From NCBI RefSeq assembly GCF_016907675.1, contig NZ_JAFBCJ010000001.1:2976001-3040000 (forward strand): a DNA stretch of 64,000 nucleotides. The letters run 5' to 3'. How positions within the stretch are numbered: the first letter of the stretch is position 1; each line of letters starts with the position of its first letter. Positions 43,232 through 51,296 of this stretch are shown here, one piece after another. The position numbers were made by a program, and so were the translations under genes. This stretch comes from Geodermatophilus bullaregiensis (GTDB lineage Bacteria; Actinomycetota; Actinomycetes; Mycobacteriales; Geodermatophilaceae). Under the pieces are notes generated by a model. The model ran no database searches, had not been told where the DNA came from, and saw only the letters and a list, made by a program, of their open reading frames with translations.

Positions 43232-44740
43232 ATGTCTGCGCTCGTGGGTCGTGACGACCTGAGACGTCCTCAGCGGCAACTCGACGGCGTGCGTCGCACG
43301 CCCGGCGAGGTCGGTCCGCGCCACGAGGAGGCCGTGGGCCGGCTGGCCTGGGAGCAGACCTACGTCCGGCGCACCGCGGTGACCGATGCCGTCGTGGCGG
43401 TGACCGCCTCCGCAGCCGGGTACCTCGTGCGGTTCGGCCCCGACGGCACGGCCGGCAACGCCGCGTCCTTCTGGATGGCCCTGCTGCTGCCGGGGGTGTG
43501 GGTCCTCGCGATGCTCGTCTCCCGCAGCTACGAGCGACGGTTCCTCTGGGTCGGTGCCGAGGAGTTCCGGCGCGTCTTCTCGGCATCCGTGCTGCTCCTC
43601 GCCGCCGTGGCGACCGTCAGCTACGCGTTCAAGCTCGAGGTGGCGCGAGGCTTCGTCGTCGTCGCCCTCCCCGTCGCGACGGTCCTCACGCTCCTCACCC
43701 GGTACGCGCACCGGTCCTGGGTGCACCGTCAGCGGCAGCACGGGCGGTTCCAGCGGACGATGCTCCTGGTCGGCCACCGCAGCGGGATCGAGGCGCTGCA
43801 CGCGCAGATCGAGCACGAGGCCTACCACGGCTACCGGGTGATCGGCTGCTGTCTCCCCTCTGACCAGCGGGAGCACCCGACCGCGTTCTTCGACGGACTC
43901 CCGGTCCTCGGGGGACTGGACGAGGTCGCGGACGTCGTGCGTGGGCACGACGTCGACACCGTCGCCGTGCTCCCGTCCCGGGAGCTGGACGGTCCGGCGC
44001 TGCGCCAGCTCGGGTGGGACCTCGAGCAGACCCGGGCCGAACTGCTCCTCGCTCCCGCGGTCACGGAGATCGTGGGCACGCGGGTCAACATCCGCCCGGT
44101 GTGCGGGCTGCCGCTGCTGCACATGGAGCGCCCCGAGCTGCGCGGCGTCCGTCGCCTCACCAAGGAGACCCTCGACCGGGTGGCCGCCGGGGTCGGCCTC
44201 CTCGTGCTGCTGCCCGCCCTGGTGACGATCGCGGCGGCCGTGTGGGCGAGCAGCCGCGGTCCCGTCCTGTTCCGTCAGCAGCGGGTCGGCCGCGACGGGC
44301 GGGTGTTCCCGATGCTGAAGTTCCGCAGCATGGTCGCCGGCGCCGAGACGATGGTGCCCACCGACCGGAACGACGGGAACGGTGTCCTGTTCAAGCTCCG
44401 GGAGGACCCCCGCGTCACCCCGGTCGGCCGGTGGCTGCGGCGCTACTCCCTGGACGAGCTGCCGCAGCTGATCAACGTCCTCCGGGGTGAGATGTCCCTG
44501 GTGGGACCGCGTCCCCCGCTGCCGTCCGAGGTCGAGCGCTACGGCCTGGACATGCGCCGCCGGTTCCTCGTCAAGCCGGGTCTCACCGGTCTCTGGCAGG
44601 TCAGCGGACGGTCAGACCTGTCCTGGGACGACTCGGTCCGCATCGACGTGCGCTACGTGGAGAACTGGTCGCTGGCCTTCGACTTCATGATCCTCTGGAA
44701 GACCCTCGGTGCGGTGTTCCGGGGGCCGGGCGCCTACTAG
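43232..44740 (+). CDS. initiating polyprenyl-phosphate glycosyl-1-phosphate transferase (WbaP/WcaJ-type)
   Basis: 502-aa membrane protein that starts the repeat unit by moving a hexose-1-phosphate from its UDP-sugar to undecaprenyl phosphate. Four N-terminal helices fall between residues about 47 and 160, followed by a CoA-binding-like domain (TMLLVGHRSGIEALHAQIEH). The catalytic domain (from about 315) opens with the re-entrant helix VAAGVGLLVLLPALVTIAAA, then FRQQRVGRDGRVFPMLKFRS, YSLDELPQLINVLRGEMSLV, GPRPPLPSEVERYG and VKPGLTGLWQVSGRSDLSWD. The invariant Asp-Glu pair of the PGT family is in DELPQ. The start ATG 43232 has a G-rich Shine-Dalgarno. It is the only initiating transferase in the window, so both polymerase/flippase sets probably depend on it or on an enzyme elsewhere. 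Confidence 0.93.
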   Translation: MSALVGRDDLRRPQRQLDGVRRTPGEVGPRHEEAVGRLAWEQTYVRRTAVTDAVVAVTASAAGYLVRFGPDGTAGNAASFWMALLLPGVWVLAMLVSRSYERRFLWVGAEEFRRVFSASVLLLAAVATVSYAFKLEVARGFVVVALPVATVLTLLTRYAHRSWVHRQRQHGRFQRTMLLVGHRSGIEALHAQIEHEAYHGYRVIGCCLPSDQREHPTAFFDGLPVLGGLDEVADVVRGHDVDTVAVLPSRELDGPALRQLGWDLEQTRAELLLAPAVTEIVGTRVNIRPVCGLPLLHMERPELRGVRRLTKETLDRVAAGVGLLVLLPALVTIAAAVWASSRGPVLFRQQRVGRDGRVFPMLKFRSMVAGAETMVPTDRNDGNGVLFKLREDPRVTPVGRWLRRYSLDELPQLINVLRGEMSLVGPRPPLPSEVERYGLDMRRRFLVKPGLTGLWQVSGRSDLSWDDSVRIDVRYVENWSLAFDFMILWKTLGAVFRGPGAY

Positions 44741-44920
44741 GACACGGACCCGCTCGGCCGGGGCGCGAGGAGCCCGGTGGCAGGGGCCGTCCGGACGGCC
44801 GTGCAGGTGCGGCGACGGGCGCGCCGGGAGGCAGGCCACCCGTTGGTGGGGCGACTCCGGCCCCACCCCGACGTAGGCTCCCGCAGCCCGCCAGCCCAGA
44901 CGAGGAGGGGAGAGACGGGG

Positions 44921-46009
44921 ATGAGCGTCCCCGCCGCCGACACGACCATGGACTCCGTATCGACCCGTCACGTGGAGACGGCCCGCCGCACGCTCGACCC
45001 CGCCGTGTGGGACTACTACCAGGCCGGCTCGGGCGAGGAGACGACCCTCCGCGAGGCCGAGGCCGCCTGGCGGGCCTACCGGCTGCGCCCCCGTGTCCTC
45101 CGGGACGTCTCGACGGTGGACCTGACGACCGAGTTGCTGGGGACCACCGTGGAGTCCCCGTTCGTCGTCGCCCCCATGGCCTTCCACGCCCTCGCGCACC
45201 CCGACGGTGAGTGCGCGACCGTCGCCGGCACGGGCAAGGCGGGCTGCCTGTCGGTGGTCTCCACCCGGGCCTCGCGCACGCTGGAGGACATCGGCGCGGC
45301 CGCGTCGGGCCCGTGGTGGTTCCAGGCCTACGTCATGCGCGACCGCGGCCTCACCGAGGCGCTGGTCCAGCGGGCCGCGGCAGCCGGTGCCCGAGCCGTC
45401 GTCCTCACCGTGGACACCCCCTACGTGGGACGGAAGCACAAGGTGAGCGGCGTGCGCATCGCCGTCCCCGACGACCAGTTCCTCGTCAACCTCGCCCAGC
45501 ACCTGCTCCCCGGGACGGTCGGGCGCGAGGCCGCCGAGCAGGACCCGTCGATGACCCCGGACGTCATCGGCCGGCTCGCCGACGTCGGCGGGCTGCCCGT
45601 CCTCGTCAAGGGTGTCCTCCGGGGTGACGAGGCGGCCCGGTGCCTCGACGCCGGAGCGGCCGGTGTCATCGTCTCCAACCACGGCGGTCGCCAGCTCGAC
45701 CGCGCCGTCCCCAGCGCCCTGGCGCTCCCCGAGGTGCTCGAGGCCGTCGACGGGCGCGCTCCGGTGCTCGTGGACGGTGGCGTGCGCACCGGCACCGATG
45801 CACTGGTGGCACTGACGTTGGGAGCGGCGGCCGTGCTGGTGGGCCGCCCGGTGCTGTGGGCCCTGGCCAGCGAGGGCGCCGACGGCGTCACCGCCGCGCT
45901 GGAGGCCCTCAGCGCCGACCTGCGGCACGTCATGGCGGTCGCGGGCGCGGCGGCCATCGGGGATCTCGACCCGAGCATGGTGTCCGCCACGCTCCGCCCA
46001 CCGGGCTGA
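44921..46009 (+). CDS. FMN-dependent alpha-hydroxyacid oxidase/dehydrogenase family protein
   Basis: 362-aa TIM-barrel flavoprotein (lactate/glycolate oxidase, LldD family) from ATG 44921, behind a GGAGGGGAGAG stretch. Key parts are WDYYQAGSGEETTLREAEAA, YRLRPRVLRDVSTVDLTTEL, FVVAPMAFHALAHPDGECAT, WFQAYVMRDRGL, and LTVDTPYVGRKHKVSGVRIA (substrate Arg region). VLVKGVLRGDEAARCLDAGA carries the FMN-binding Lys. IVSNHGGRQLDRAVPSALAL has the catalytic His and Arg, and DGGVRTGTDALVALTLGAAA the phosphate-binding loop. It would oxidise an L-2-hydroxyacid, passing electrons to oxygen or a quinone. The family is unusual in a polysaccharide locus. It lies 180 bp after the initiating transferase and 186 bp before the CDP-sugar genes. 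Confidence 0.9.
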   Translation: MSVPAADTTMDSVSTRHVETARRTLDPAVWDYYQAGSGEETTLREAEAAWRAYRLRPRVLRDVSTVDLTTELLGTTVESPFVVAPMAFHALAHPDGECATVAGTGKAGCLSVVSTRASRTLEDIGAAASGPWWFQAYVMRDRGLTEALVQRAAAAGARAVVLTVDTPYVGRKHKVSGVRIAVPDDQFLVNLAQHLLPGTVGREAAEQDPSMTPDVIGRLADVGGLPVLVKGVLRGDEAARCLDAGAAGVIVSNHGGRQLDRAVPSALALPEVLEAVDGRAPVLVDGGVRTGTDALVALTLGAAAVLVGRPVLWALASEGADGVTAALEALSADLRHVMAVAGAAAIGDLDPSMVSATLRPPG

Positions 46010-46137
46010 CCGCGGCACGGCCGCCGACCTGCGCACGTCCGTGGTCCCCCGATCGGAGGGAACCGGTCGAGGTGCCCGGATCCCGGTTCCCTGGGCCGCA
46101 GATGCCACCTACGCTCCCGGCGACCTGCTGCAGCGTC

Positions 46138-46173
46138 GAACCACACGAAGAACCACACGAAGAACCACACGAA
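46138..46173 (+). repeat. 12-bp tandem repeat before the cytidylyltransferase start
   Basis: Three perfect tandem copies of GAACCACACGAA (46138-46149, 46150-46161, 46162-46173) followed by a degenerate fourth (GAACCGCGAGGA). They end about 22 bp before ATG 46196. The ribosome-binding site (GAGGAAGAGG) lies directly after them. Copy-number change would alter the leader length without affecting frame. Confidence 0.85.
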
Positions 46174-46195
46174 GAACCGCGAGGAAGAGGAACAC

Positions 46196-47014
46196 ATGAC
46201 CGACCGTCCGGACGTCCCGGTCGCCGACATCCCCGTCGTCATCCTGTGCGGGGGGATGGGAACCCGGCTCCGGGAGGCCAGCGAGCAGCTGCCCAAGCCG
46301 CTGGTCGACATCGGTGGCCGGCCCATCCTGTGGCACATCATGAAGACCTACAGCCACTTCGGCTTCCGCCGGTTCGTGCTGTGCCTGGGCTACAAGGGCG
46401 ACATGATCAAGGACTACTTCGTCGACCACCGGGCGCGGATGAACGACTTCACGATCCGGCTGCAGGGTTCCCACGAGCTGGAGTTCCACACCGCGCACGC
46501 GGAGGAGGACTGGGAGATCACCTTCGCCGAGACGGGGCTGACAACGGCCACCGGCGCCCGCATCGCCCGGGTGGCCGAGTACCTCGACGCCCCCCGGTTC
46601 GGCCTCACCTACGGTGACGGGATCGGCGCCGTCGACCTGCCCGCGGTGCTGAAGACCCACGTGGCCTCCCAGAAGCTCGGCACCCTGACGGGCGTGCACC
46701 CCAGCGGGCGGTACGGCGAGATGGTCCTCGAGGGCGACGACGTGACGGCCTTCAACGAGAAGCAGCCGCAGACCGGCTACGTCAACGGCGGGTTCTTCTT
46801 CTTCGAGCGCGACTTCATCGACGGGTACCTCGACCCGAGCGCGACCGAGCAGATGCTCGAGCACGCCCCGCTGCAGCGGCTGGCGCGCGACGGGCAGCTC
46901 GGGGTGTACCGGCACGAGGGCTTCTGGATGGGCATGGACACCTTCCGCGACTGGAAGGAACTCAACGGGCTGTGGGACGACGGTGTGGCGGAGTGGAAGG
47001 TCTGGGAGGACTGA
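46196..47014 (+). CDS. rfbF: glucose-1-phosphate cytidylyltransferase
   Basis: 272-aa enzyme that makes CDP-glucose from CTP and glucose-1-phosphate. The N-terminal nucleotidyltransferase signature is VVILCGGMGTRLREASEQLP (with K of KPLVDIGGRPIL). WHIMKTYSHFGFRRFVLCLG and YKGDMIKDYFVDHRARMNDF are nearly diagnostic of RfbF/DdhA rather than of dTDP-glucose enzymes. RFGLTYGDGIGAVDLPAVLK holds the metal-binding Asp. FNEKQPQTGYVNGGFFFFER and FWMGMDTFRDWKELNGLWDD complete the family pattern. First gene of a putative CDP-sugar operon; a strong hairpin follows it. Confidence 0.95.
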   Translation: MTDRPDVPVADIPVVILCGGMGTRLREASEQLPKPLVDIGGRPILWHIMKTYSHFGFRRFVLCLGYKGDMIKDYFVDHRARMNDFTIRLQGSHELEFHTAHAEEDWEITFAETGLTTATGARIARVAEYLDAPRFGLTYGDGIGAVDLPAVLKTHVASQKLGTLTGVHPSGRYGEMVLEGDDVTAFNEKQPQTGYVNGGFFFFERDFIDGYLDPSATEQMLEHAPLQRLARDGQLGVYRHEGFWMGMDTFRDWKELNGLWDDGVAEWKVWED

Positions 47015-47026
47015 CCTGACCGGTCG

Positions 47027-47066
47027 CGACGTGCCCCCACCCGGGTCGCCGGGTGGGGGCACGTCG
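47027..47066 (+). terminator. strong hairpin: terminator or attenuator after the cytidylyltransferase gene
   Basis: A perfect 18-bp stem (CGACGTGCCCCCACCCGG, 47027-47044, with its reverse complement at 47049-47066) and a GTCG loop. It starts 12 bp after the rfbF stop and ends 36 bp before the next start. There is no U tract, as usual in actinobacteria. It would at least reduce read-through into the aminotransferase gene. Confidence 0.8.
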
Positions 47067-47102
47067 CCGGTGGACGATGATGCCGTGATGGACCAGGAGG
47101 AC

Positions 47103-48263
47103 ATGGTGAGCAAGCTGCCGCCGATCGACCGTGACGCGGTCGTACCGGTCTACCGCCCCTACCTCGGGCCCGAGGTGCAGGAGGCGGCCCGCGGGGCGCT
47201 CGAGGCCGGGTGGCTGGGCATGGGCAAGCTCAGCATGGAGTTCGAGCAGGGTCTGGAGCGCTACCTGCAGCTCGACGGCCGGCGGGCGGTGGCCACCAAC
47301 TCCTGCACGGAGGCGATCCACCTGGCCGGGCAGCTGATCGGCCTGGGACCCGGCGACGAGGTCATCTGCCCGGCCTTCACGTACGTGGCCGGCCACCAGG
47401 CGATCAGCCGCACCGGGGCCAGCATCGTCTTCTGCGACGTCGAGGAGGGCCACCTCGGGCTCGACCCCGACCGGGTGCGGGAGCTGATCACCGACCGGAC
47501 CCGGGCCGTCCTCGTGGTCGACTACCTGGGCCTGCCGGCACGCGTCGACGACATCGTCGCCATCGCCCGGGAGCACGGGCTCAGGGTCATCGAGGACGCC
47601 GCGCACGCGTTCGGGACCCGGAGCGGCGGCCGCCCCGTCGGGTCCTTCGGCGACATCACCTGCTTCAGTTTCGGGCCGGTCAAGATGATCACGACGCTCG
47701 AGGGCGGCGCCGTCATCACACCCGACCCCGCCGACGTCCAGGCCCTCCACGAGCTCCGGCACCTGGGCATCGACGCCGACACCGACGCCCGGTACCGCAA
47801 CTCCCGGAACTGGGAGTTCGACGTCGTCCGGCAGGGCTACCGCTGCCACCTCGGCTCCGTCCCGGCGGCCATCGGCCTGGCCCAGCTGCCCCTGGTGGAC
47901 GAGTTCATCGCGAACAGGCAGGAGTACTGCCGCCGCTACGACGCCGCCTTCCGCGACGTCGAGGGCCTGACCCTGTTCGACACCGACTGGAAGGACGTGG
48001 CGCCCTACATCTACGTCGTCCGCACACGGGACGCGGAGGAGCGCGGTCGGCTGATGACCCACCTCAAGGAGCGGGGCATCGCGACGGGCATCCACTTTCT
48101 GGGCGCCCAGGACTTCAGCTTCTACGAGGGCTGCCGCCGGGGCGGCCTCGAGGTGACCGACCGGGCGACGGGACAGGTGCTGACCCTGCCGCTGCACCCG
48201 TACATGGACGAGGGGACCCTCACCCGGGTCACCGACGGGGTGCGGTCCTTCTACGGCGCGTGA
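47103..48263 (+). CDS. DegT/DnrJ/EryC1/StrS family PLP aminotransferase
   Basis: 386-aa enzyme. I choose ATG 47103 because AGGAGG lies directly before it; an ATG at 47088 is in frame. Motifs are VPVYRPYLGPEVQEAARGAL, NSCTEAIHLAGQLIGLGPGD, VICPAFTYVAGHQAISRTGA, VIEDAAHAFGTRSGGRPVGS (the Asp that binds the pyridine N) and CFSFGPVKMITTLEGGAVIT. K194 in GPVKMITT is the Schiff-base lysine, so this is a true aminotransferase and not a 3-dehydrase of the ColD/DdhC type, which has His there. It should transaminate a keto-sugar nucleotide, presumably CDP-linked. It converges with the GT4 gene across a hairpin. Confidence 0.92.
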   Translation: MVSKLPPIDRDAVVPVYRPYLGPEVQEAARGALEAGWLGMGKLSMEFEQGLERYLQLDGRRAVATNSCTEAIHLAGQLIGLGPGDEVICPAFTYVAGHQAISRTGASIVFCDVEEGHLGLDPDRVRELITDRTRAVLVVDYLGLPARVDDIVAIAREHGLRVIEDAAHAFGTRSGGRPVGSFGDITCFSFGPVKMITTLEGGAVITPDPADVQALHELRHLGIDADTDARYRNSRNWEFDVVRQGYRCHLGSVPAAIGLAQLPLVDEFIANRQEYCRRYDAAFRDVEGLTLFDTDWKDVAPYIYVVRTRDAEERGRLMTHLKERGIATGIHFLGAQDFSFYEGCRRGGLEVTDRATGQVLTLPLHPYMDEGTLTRVTDGVRSFYGA

Positions 48264-49458
48264 GCCGCCGCCGGAGGCGGCTCACGCGCGTCACTTCGGC
48301 GTCAGCGGCGTGGTCCGCGTCGCGGAGGGCCAGGATCGCCGACGCCCAGCCGGCGGCCATGGCGTCGAAGTCGTAGGACCGGGCGTGCGCGGGACCCTGC
48401 GCGGCGCGCTCGCGCAGCACGGCGGGGTCGGCCAGGTGCCGCTCGAGGGCCGCTGCCAGCGCGTCGACGTCCTCGACCGGCACGAGCTCGCCGATGCGGC
48501 CGCCGTCCAGCGCCTCGCGGACGCCGGGGGAGCAGTCGGCCGCCACGACCGGGACCCCCAGCGAGACGGCCTCCAGGAGCGCCAGCGGTAGACCCTCGTG
48601 GCGGGAGGGCAGGCAGAACAGGTCGGCCCCCGCGACGAGGGGCAGGGGAGCGCGCACCGCCCCGGCGAAGCGCACCGTGTCCTGCACACCCAGCTCCTCG
48701 GCCAGCGTCCGGAGAGCGGGGGCCTCCGGGCCGTCGTTGAGCACGAGCACCTCGTGCGGGTGGGTGCGGACGACGCGGGCGTGTGCGCGCAGCAACAGGT
48801 CGTAGCCCTTCTGCGGGGCGAGCCGTCCGGTCGCCACGACGGTGGGCTGGGCCGAGGGCGCCAGCTCCGGGGGCTCCTGTGCCGCCCGGGCGATCGCGGC
48901 GGTGTCGATGCCGTTGCGGACCACGCGAACCCGGTCGGACGGCAGGCCGTTGCGCACCAGCGGGGCGACCACACCGGGCGTGACGGCGATCGCGCCCTCG
49001 ACGTGCCGGTGCACCCACCGGACGACCCGGTGGGTTCTCGGCGGCATCCACTCGGCCAGCGCCTCGTCGAGGTCGGCGTGCACCGACACGACGAACGGCC
49101 GGCGGGTCAGCCGGGTCGCCAGGAACCCCAGGACGAGGGCGGGTCCGATCTCCGATCCCCCCACGACGACCGTGGCCCGGCGGCTCTCGCGGGCCAGGCG
49201 CAGCAGCGCGCCGGGGAAGCCGTGGCGGAGCCGCCGGTGGTCGGGGACGACCTGCACGACGTCGGCGCCGGTCGCGGGGACGGCGGCGCCGGTGGCTCGC
49301 TGCAGAGCGGCCAGCCGCGCACCCCCGCCGGCCCAGCGCCGGGCCAGTCCGACGACGATGCGGACGGCTCCGTTGGTGTTGAGGGAGTCCACCAACAGGA
49401 GGACCCGGCCGACGGAAGGACCAGGGGCGGTCTCCTCGACCGACTCAGACACCGACAC
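48229..49458 (-). CDS. family 4 glycosyltransferase (GT-B)
   Basis: 409-aa cytosolic enzyme from GTG 49458 (GGGGAG upstream). The N-terminal domain includes LLLVDSLNTNGAVRIVVGLA and VVGGSEIGPALVLGFLATRL. VHRHVEGAIAVTPGVVAPLV leads to the donor domain: VVATGRLAPQKGYDLLLRAH, EVLVLNDGPEAPALRTLAEE, VRFAGAVRAPLPLVAGADLF and CLPSRHEGLPLALLEAVSLG with the EX7E pair, then PVVAADCSPGVREALDGGRI. The basic end (RLRRRLTRRRRTAPRR) reads through the hairpin shared with the convergent gene and overlaps it by 35 bp. It diverges from the SDR gene at 49702. Confidence 0.9.
   Translation of the reverse strand: MSVSESVEETAPGPSVGRVLLLVDSLNTNGAVRIVVGLARRWAGGGARLAALQRATGAAVPATGADVVQVVPDHRRLRHGFPGALLRLARESRRATVVVGGSEIGPALVLGFLATRLTRRPFVVSVHADLDEALAEWMPPRTHRVVRWVHRHVEGAIAVTPGVVAPLVRNGLPSDRVRVVRNGIDTAAIARAAQEPPELAPSAQPTVVATGRLAPQKGYDLLLRAHARVVRTHPHEVLVLNDGPEAPALRTLAEELGVQDTVRFAGAVRAPLPLVAGADLFCLPSRHEGLPLALLEAVSLGVPVVAADCSPGVREALDGGRIGELVPVEDVDALAAALERHLADPAVLRERAAQGPAHARSYDFDAMAAGWASAILALRDADHAADAEVTRVSRLRRRLTRRRRTAPRR
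48256..48289. terminator. bidirectional terminator hairpin between convergent genes
   Basis: A perfect 14-bp stem (GCGCGTGAGCCGCC, 48256-48269, with 48276-48289) and a 6-nt loop. It contains the TGA of the rightward aminotransferase gene and lies inside the last codons of the leftward GT4 gene. Confidence 0.75.
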
Positions 49459-49701
49459 AGGAACTCCCCGTCTGTCGCAGCGAAGGTGGACTGTAGGGCC
49501 GCGCCGCCGCCGGTGCACCAATCGGGTGGACCGCGGGGGAGGCGGTGTGTCCTGGCCCGAACCGCAGGTAGCGTGCCCCACGAGCGCGGCCCGGACGTCG
49601 ATGGGGCCGCGGTAGCGGCTCGGTGATCGCCACCGCGCCTGGCAACGTCGCCTGCCCACACGGCCCTCGAGCCGGGCAGACCACTGGGGAGGATGTCGAT
49701 C

Positions 49702-50730
49702 GTGCGAGTGCTGGTCACCGGGACCGAGGGGTACCTGGGCTGCCTGACGGCGCAGGAGCTCATGCGGGCGGGACACGACGTCGTCGGCGTCGACACCGGC
49801 TACTACAAGAACGGCTGGCTCTACCCGGGCCTCGAGCACGTCCCCGAGACGCTGGCGCTCGACATCCGGCGCCTCGGGCCCGAGCACCTCGAGGGCGTCG
49901 AGGCGATCGTGCACATGGCGGAGCTGTCCAACGACCCGATCGGCGACCTGATCGGCGACGTCACCTACGACATCAACCACCACGGCTCGGTGCACCTGGC
50001 CGAGGCCGCGAAGGCCGCCGGCGTCCCGCGCTTCGTCTACATGAGCTCGTGCAGCGTCTACGGCGTCGCCGAGGGCACCGTCGACGAGAGCAGCCCGGTC
50101 TCGCCGCAGACGTCCTACGCGCGGTGCAAGGCGCTGGTCGAGCGCGACGTCACGGCCCTGGCCACCGACGACTTCTCGCCGACCTTCCTGCGCAACGCCA
50201 CCGCCTTCGGCGCCAGCCCGCGGATGCGCTTCGACATCGTCCTGAACAACCTCTCCGGGCTGGCCTGGACGACGGGCAGGATCGCCATGACCAGCGACGG
50301 GTCGCCGTGGCGGCCCCTGGTGCACGCGCTCGACATCGCCAAGGCCATCCGCATGACGCTGGAGAGCCCCCGCGAGCGGGTGCACGGCGAGGTCTTCAAC
50401 GTGGGCAGCGAGGGCAACAACTACCGCGTCCGCGACATCGCCGAGATCGTCGCCGCGGAGTTCCCCGGCTGCGAGCTCACCTTCGGCGACCCGAGCGCCG
50501 ACAACCGCAGCTACCGGGTGGCCTTCGACCGCATCCGCGAGGTGCTCCCCGGCTACGACACCGACTGGGACGCCAAGGCCGGCGCGGCCCAGCTGCACCG
50601 GGTCTTCGAGTCCATCGACATGGACGAGGCCACCTTCACCGGCCGCGGCCACACCCGCCTCAAGCAGATCGAGTACCTGATGCGCACGTCCCAGGTCGAC
50701 CCCCAGCTGTTCTGGAGGGCCTCCCTGTGA
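49702..50730 (+). CDS. NAD-dependent epimerase/dehydratase (extended SDR)
   Basis: 342 aa from GTG 49702. GGGGAGG ends right before an in-frame ATG at 49693, too close to use, but is nine bases from the GTG. NAD site: VRVLVTGTEGYLGCLTAQEL. Then GVDTGYYKNGWLYPGLEHVP, IVHMAELSNDPIGDLIGD, the catalytic VYMSSCSVYGVAEGTVDESS, and SYARCKALVERDV (Tyr-x3-Lys). RNATAFGASPRMRFDIVLNN and RPLVHALDIAKAIRM form the sugar pocket. It lacks the signatures of CDP-glucose 4,6-dehydratase (RfbG/DdhB) and is closer to a nucleoside-diphosphate-sugar epimerase or reductase. It is translationally coupled to the next gene (GTGA overlap). Substrate presumably CDP-linked, from context. Confidence 0.88.
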   Translation: MRVLVTGTEGYLGCLTAQELMRAGHDVVGVDTGYYKNGWLYPGLEHVPETLALDIRRLGPEHLEGVEAIVHMAELSNDPIGDLIGDVTYDINHHGSVHLAEAAKAAGVPRFVYMSSCSVYGVAEGTVDESSPVSPQTSYARCKALVERDVTALATDDFSPTFLRNATAFGASPRMRFDIVLNNLSGLAWTTGRIAMTSDGSPWRPLVHALDIAKAIRMTLESPRERVHGEVFNVGSEGNNYRVRDIAEIVAAEFPGCELTFGDPSADNRSYRVAFDRIREVLPGYDTDWDAKAGAAQLHRVFESIDMDEATFTGRGHTRLKQIEYLMRTSQVDPQLFWRASL

Positions 50731-51296
50731 GGTACACGCCCCTCCAGGTCGACGGCGTCCACCTCGTCGAGATGGAGCCGTTCACCGACGAGCGCGGCGG
50801 GTTCGCCCGCTCGTTCGACACGACCGAGTTCGAGGCGCACGGCATGCGCCCCGAGGTCACCCAGTGCAACGTGTCCTGGAACCACCGCGCCGGCACGCTG
50901 CGCGGCATGCACCTGTCGGTGCCCGGGCACCCGGAGTCGAAGTTCATCCGGTGCACCCGCGGCGCGATCGTCGACGTCGCCGTCGACGTCCGGCCCGACT
51001 CACCCACCTACATGCAGCACGTGATGGTGGAGCTGACGGCGGAGAACCGGCTGGGGCTCTACCTGCCCCCGCACCTGGCGCACGGCTACCAGACGCTGAC
51101 CGACGACACCGAGGTGCTCTACATGGTCAGCGTCCCCTACGCGCCCGGCGCCGAGGTCGGCTACCGCTACGACGACCCCGCGTTCGGCCTCACCTGGCCG
51201 CGCGAGGTCGCCGTCATCAGCGACAAGGACGCCGGCTGGGCGCCCTTCGACGCCGAGGCCAACGCCGCCCGCTTCGCCGCGGGGGTCCCCGCGTGA
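50727..51296 (+). CDS. dTDP-4-dehydrorhamnose 3,5-epimerase family protein (RfbC-like)
   Basis: 189-aa cupin epimerase from GTG 50727. MEPFTDERGGFARSFDTTEF matches the family's DxRG.F block. QCNVSWNHRAGTLRGMHLSV carries the catalytic His in RGMH. KFIRCTRGAIVDVAVDVRPD (KLVRCxRGxIxDVxVDxR) and HLAHGYQTLTDDTEVLYMVS have the conserved Gly/Phe-type substrate residues and the position of the catalytic Tyr. The order and the GTGA overlaps on both sides place it in one operon with the SDR and the oxidoreductase. It probably epimerises a 4-keto (CDP-)sugar; no dTDP-glucose genes are present in this window. Confidence 0.92.
   Translation: MRYTPLQVDGVHLVEMEPFTDERGGFARSFDTTEFEAHGMRPEVTQCNVSWNHRAGTLRGMHLSVPGHPESKFIRCTRGAIVDVAVDVRPDSPTYMQHVMVELTAENRLGLYLPPHLAHGYQTLTDDTEVLYMVSVPYAPGAEVGYRYDDPAFGLTWPREVAVISDKDAGWAPFDAEANAARFAAGVPA

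Noticed and set aside
46138-46185. Short tandem repeats considered as a CRISPR array
   Set aside because: The units are 12 bp and directly adjacent, with no spacers and no cas genes in the window.
45421-46341. Leftward frame whose translation shows a repeated FFVW motif
   Set aside because: The repeat arises from antisense reading of the 12-bp tandem repeat at 46138. No protein family or start signal, and it runs opposite to two well-supported genes.
49693-49701. ATG 49693 as the start of the SDR gene
   Set aside because: The Shine-Dalgarno GGGGAGG touches this ATG with no spacing. The in-frame GTG at 49702 is correctly spaced and begins the conserved VRVLVTG strand.
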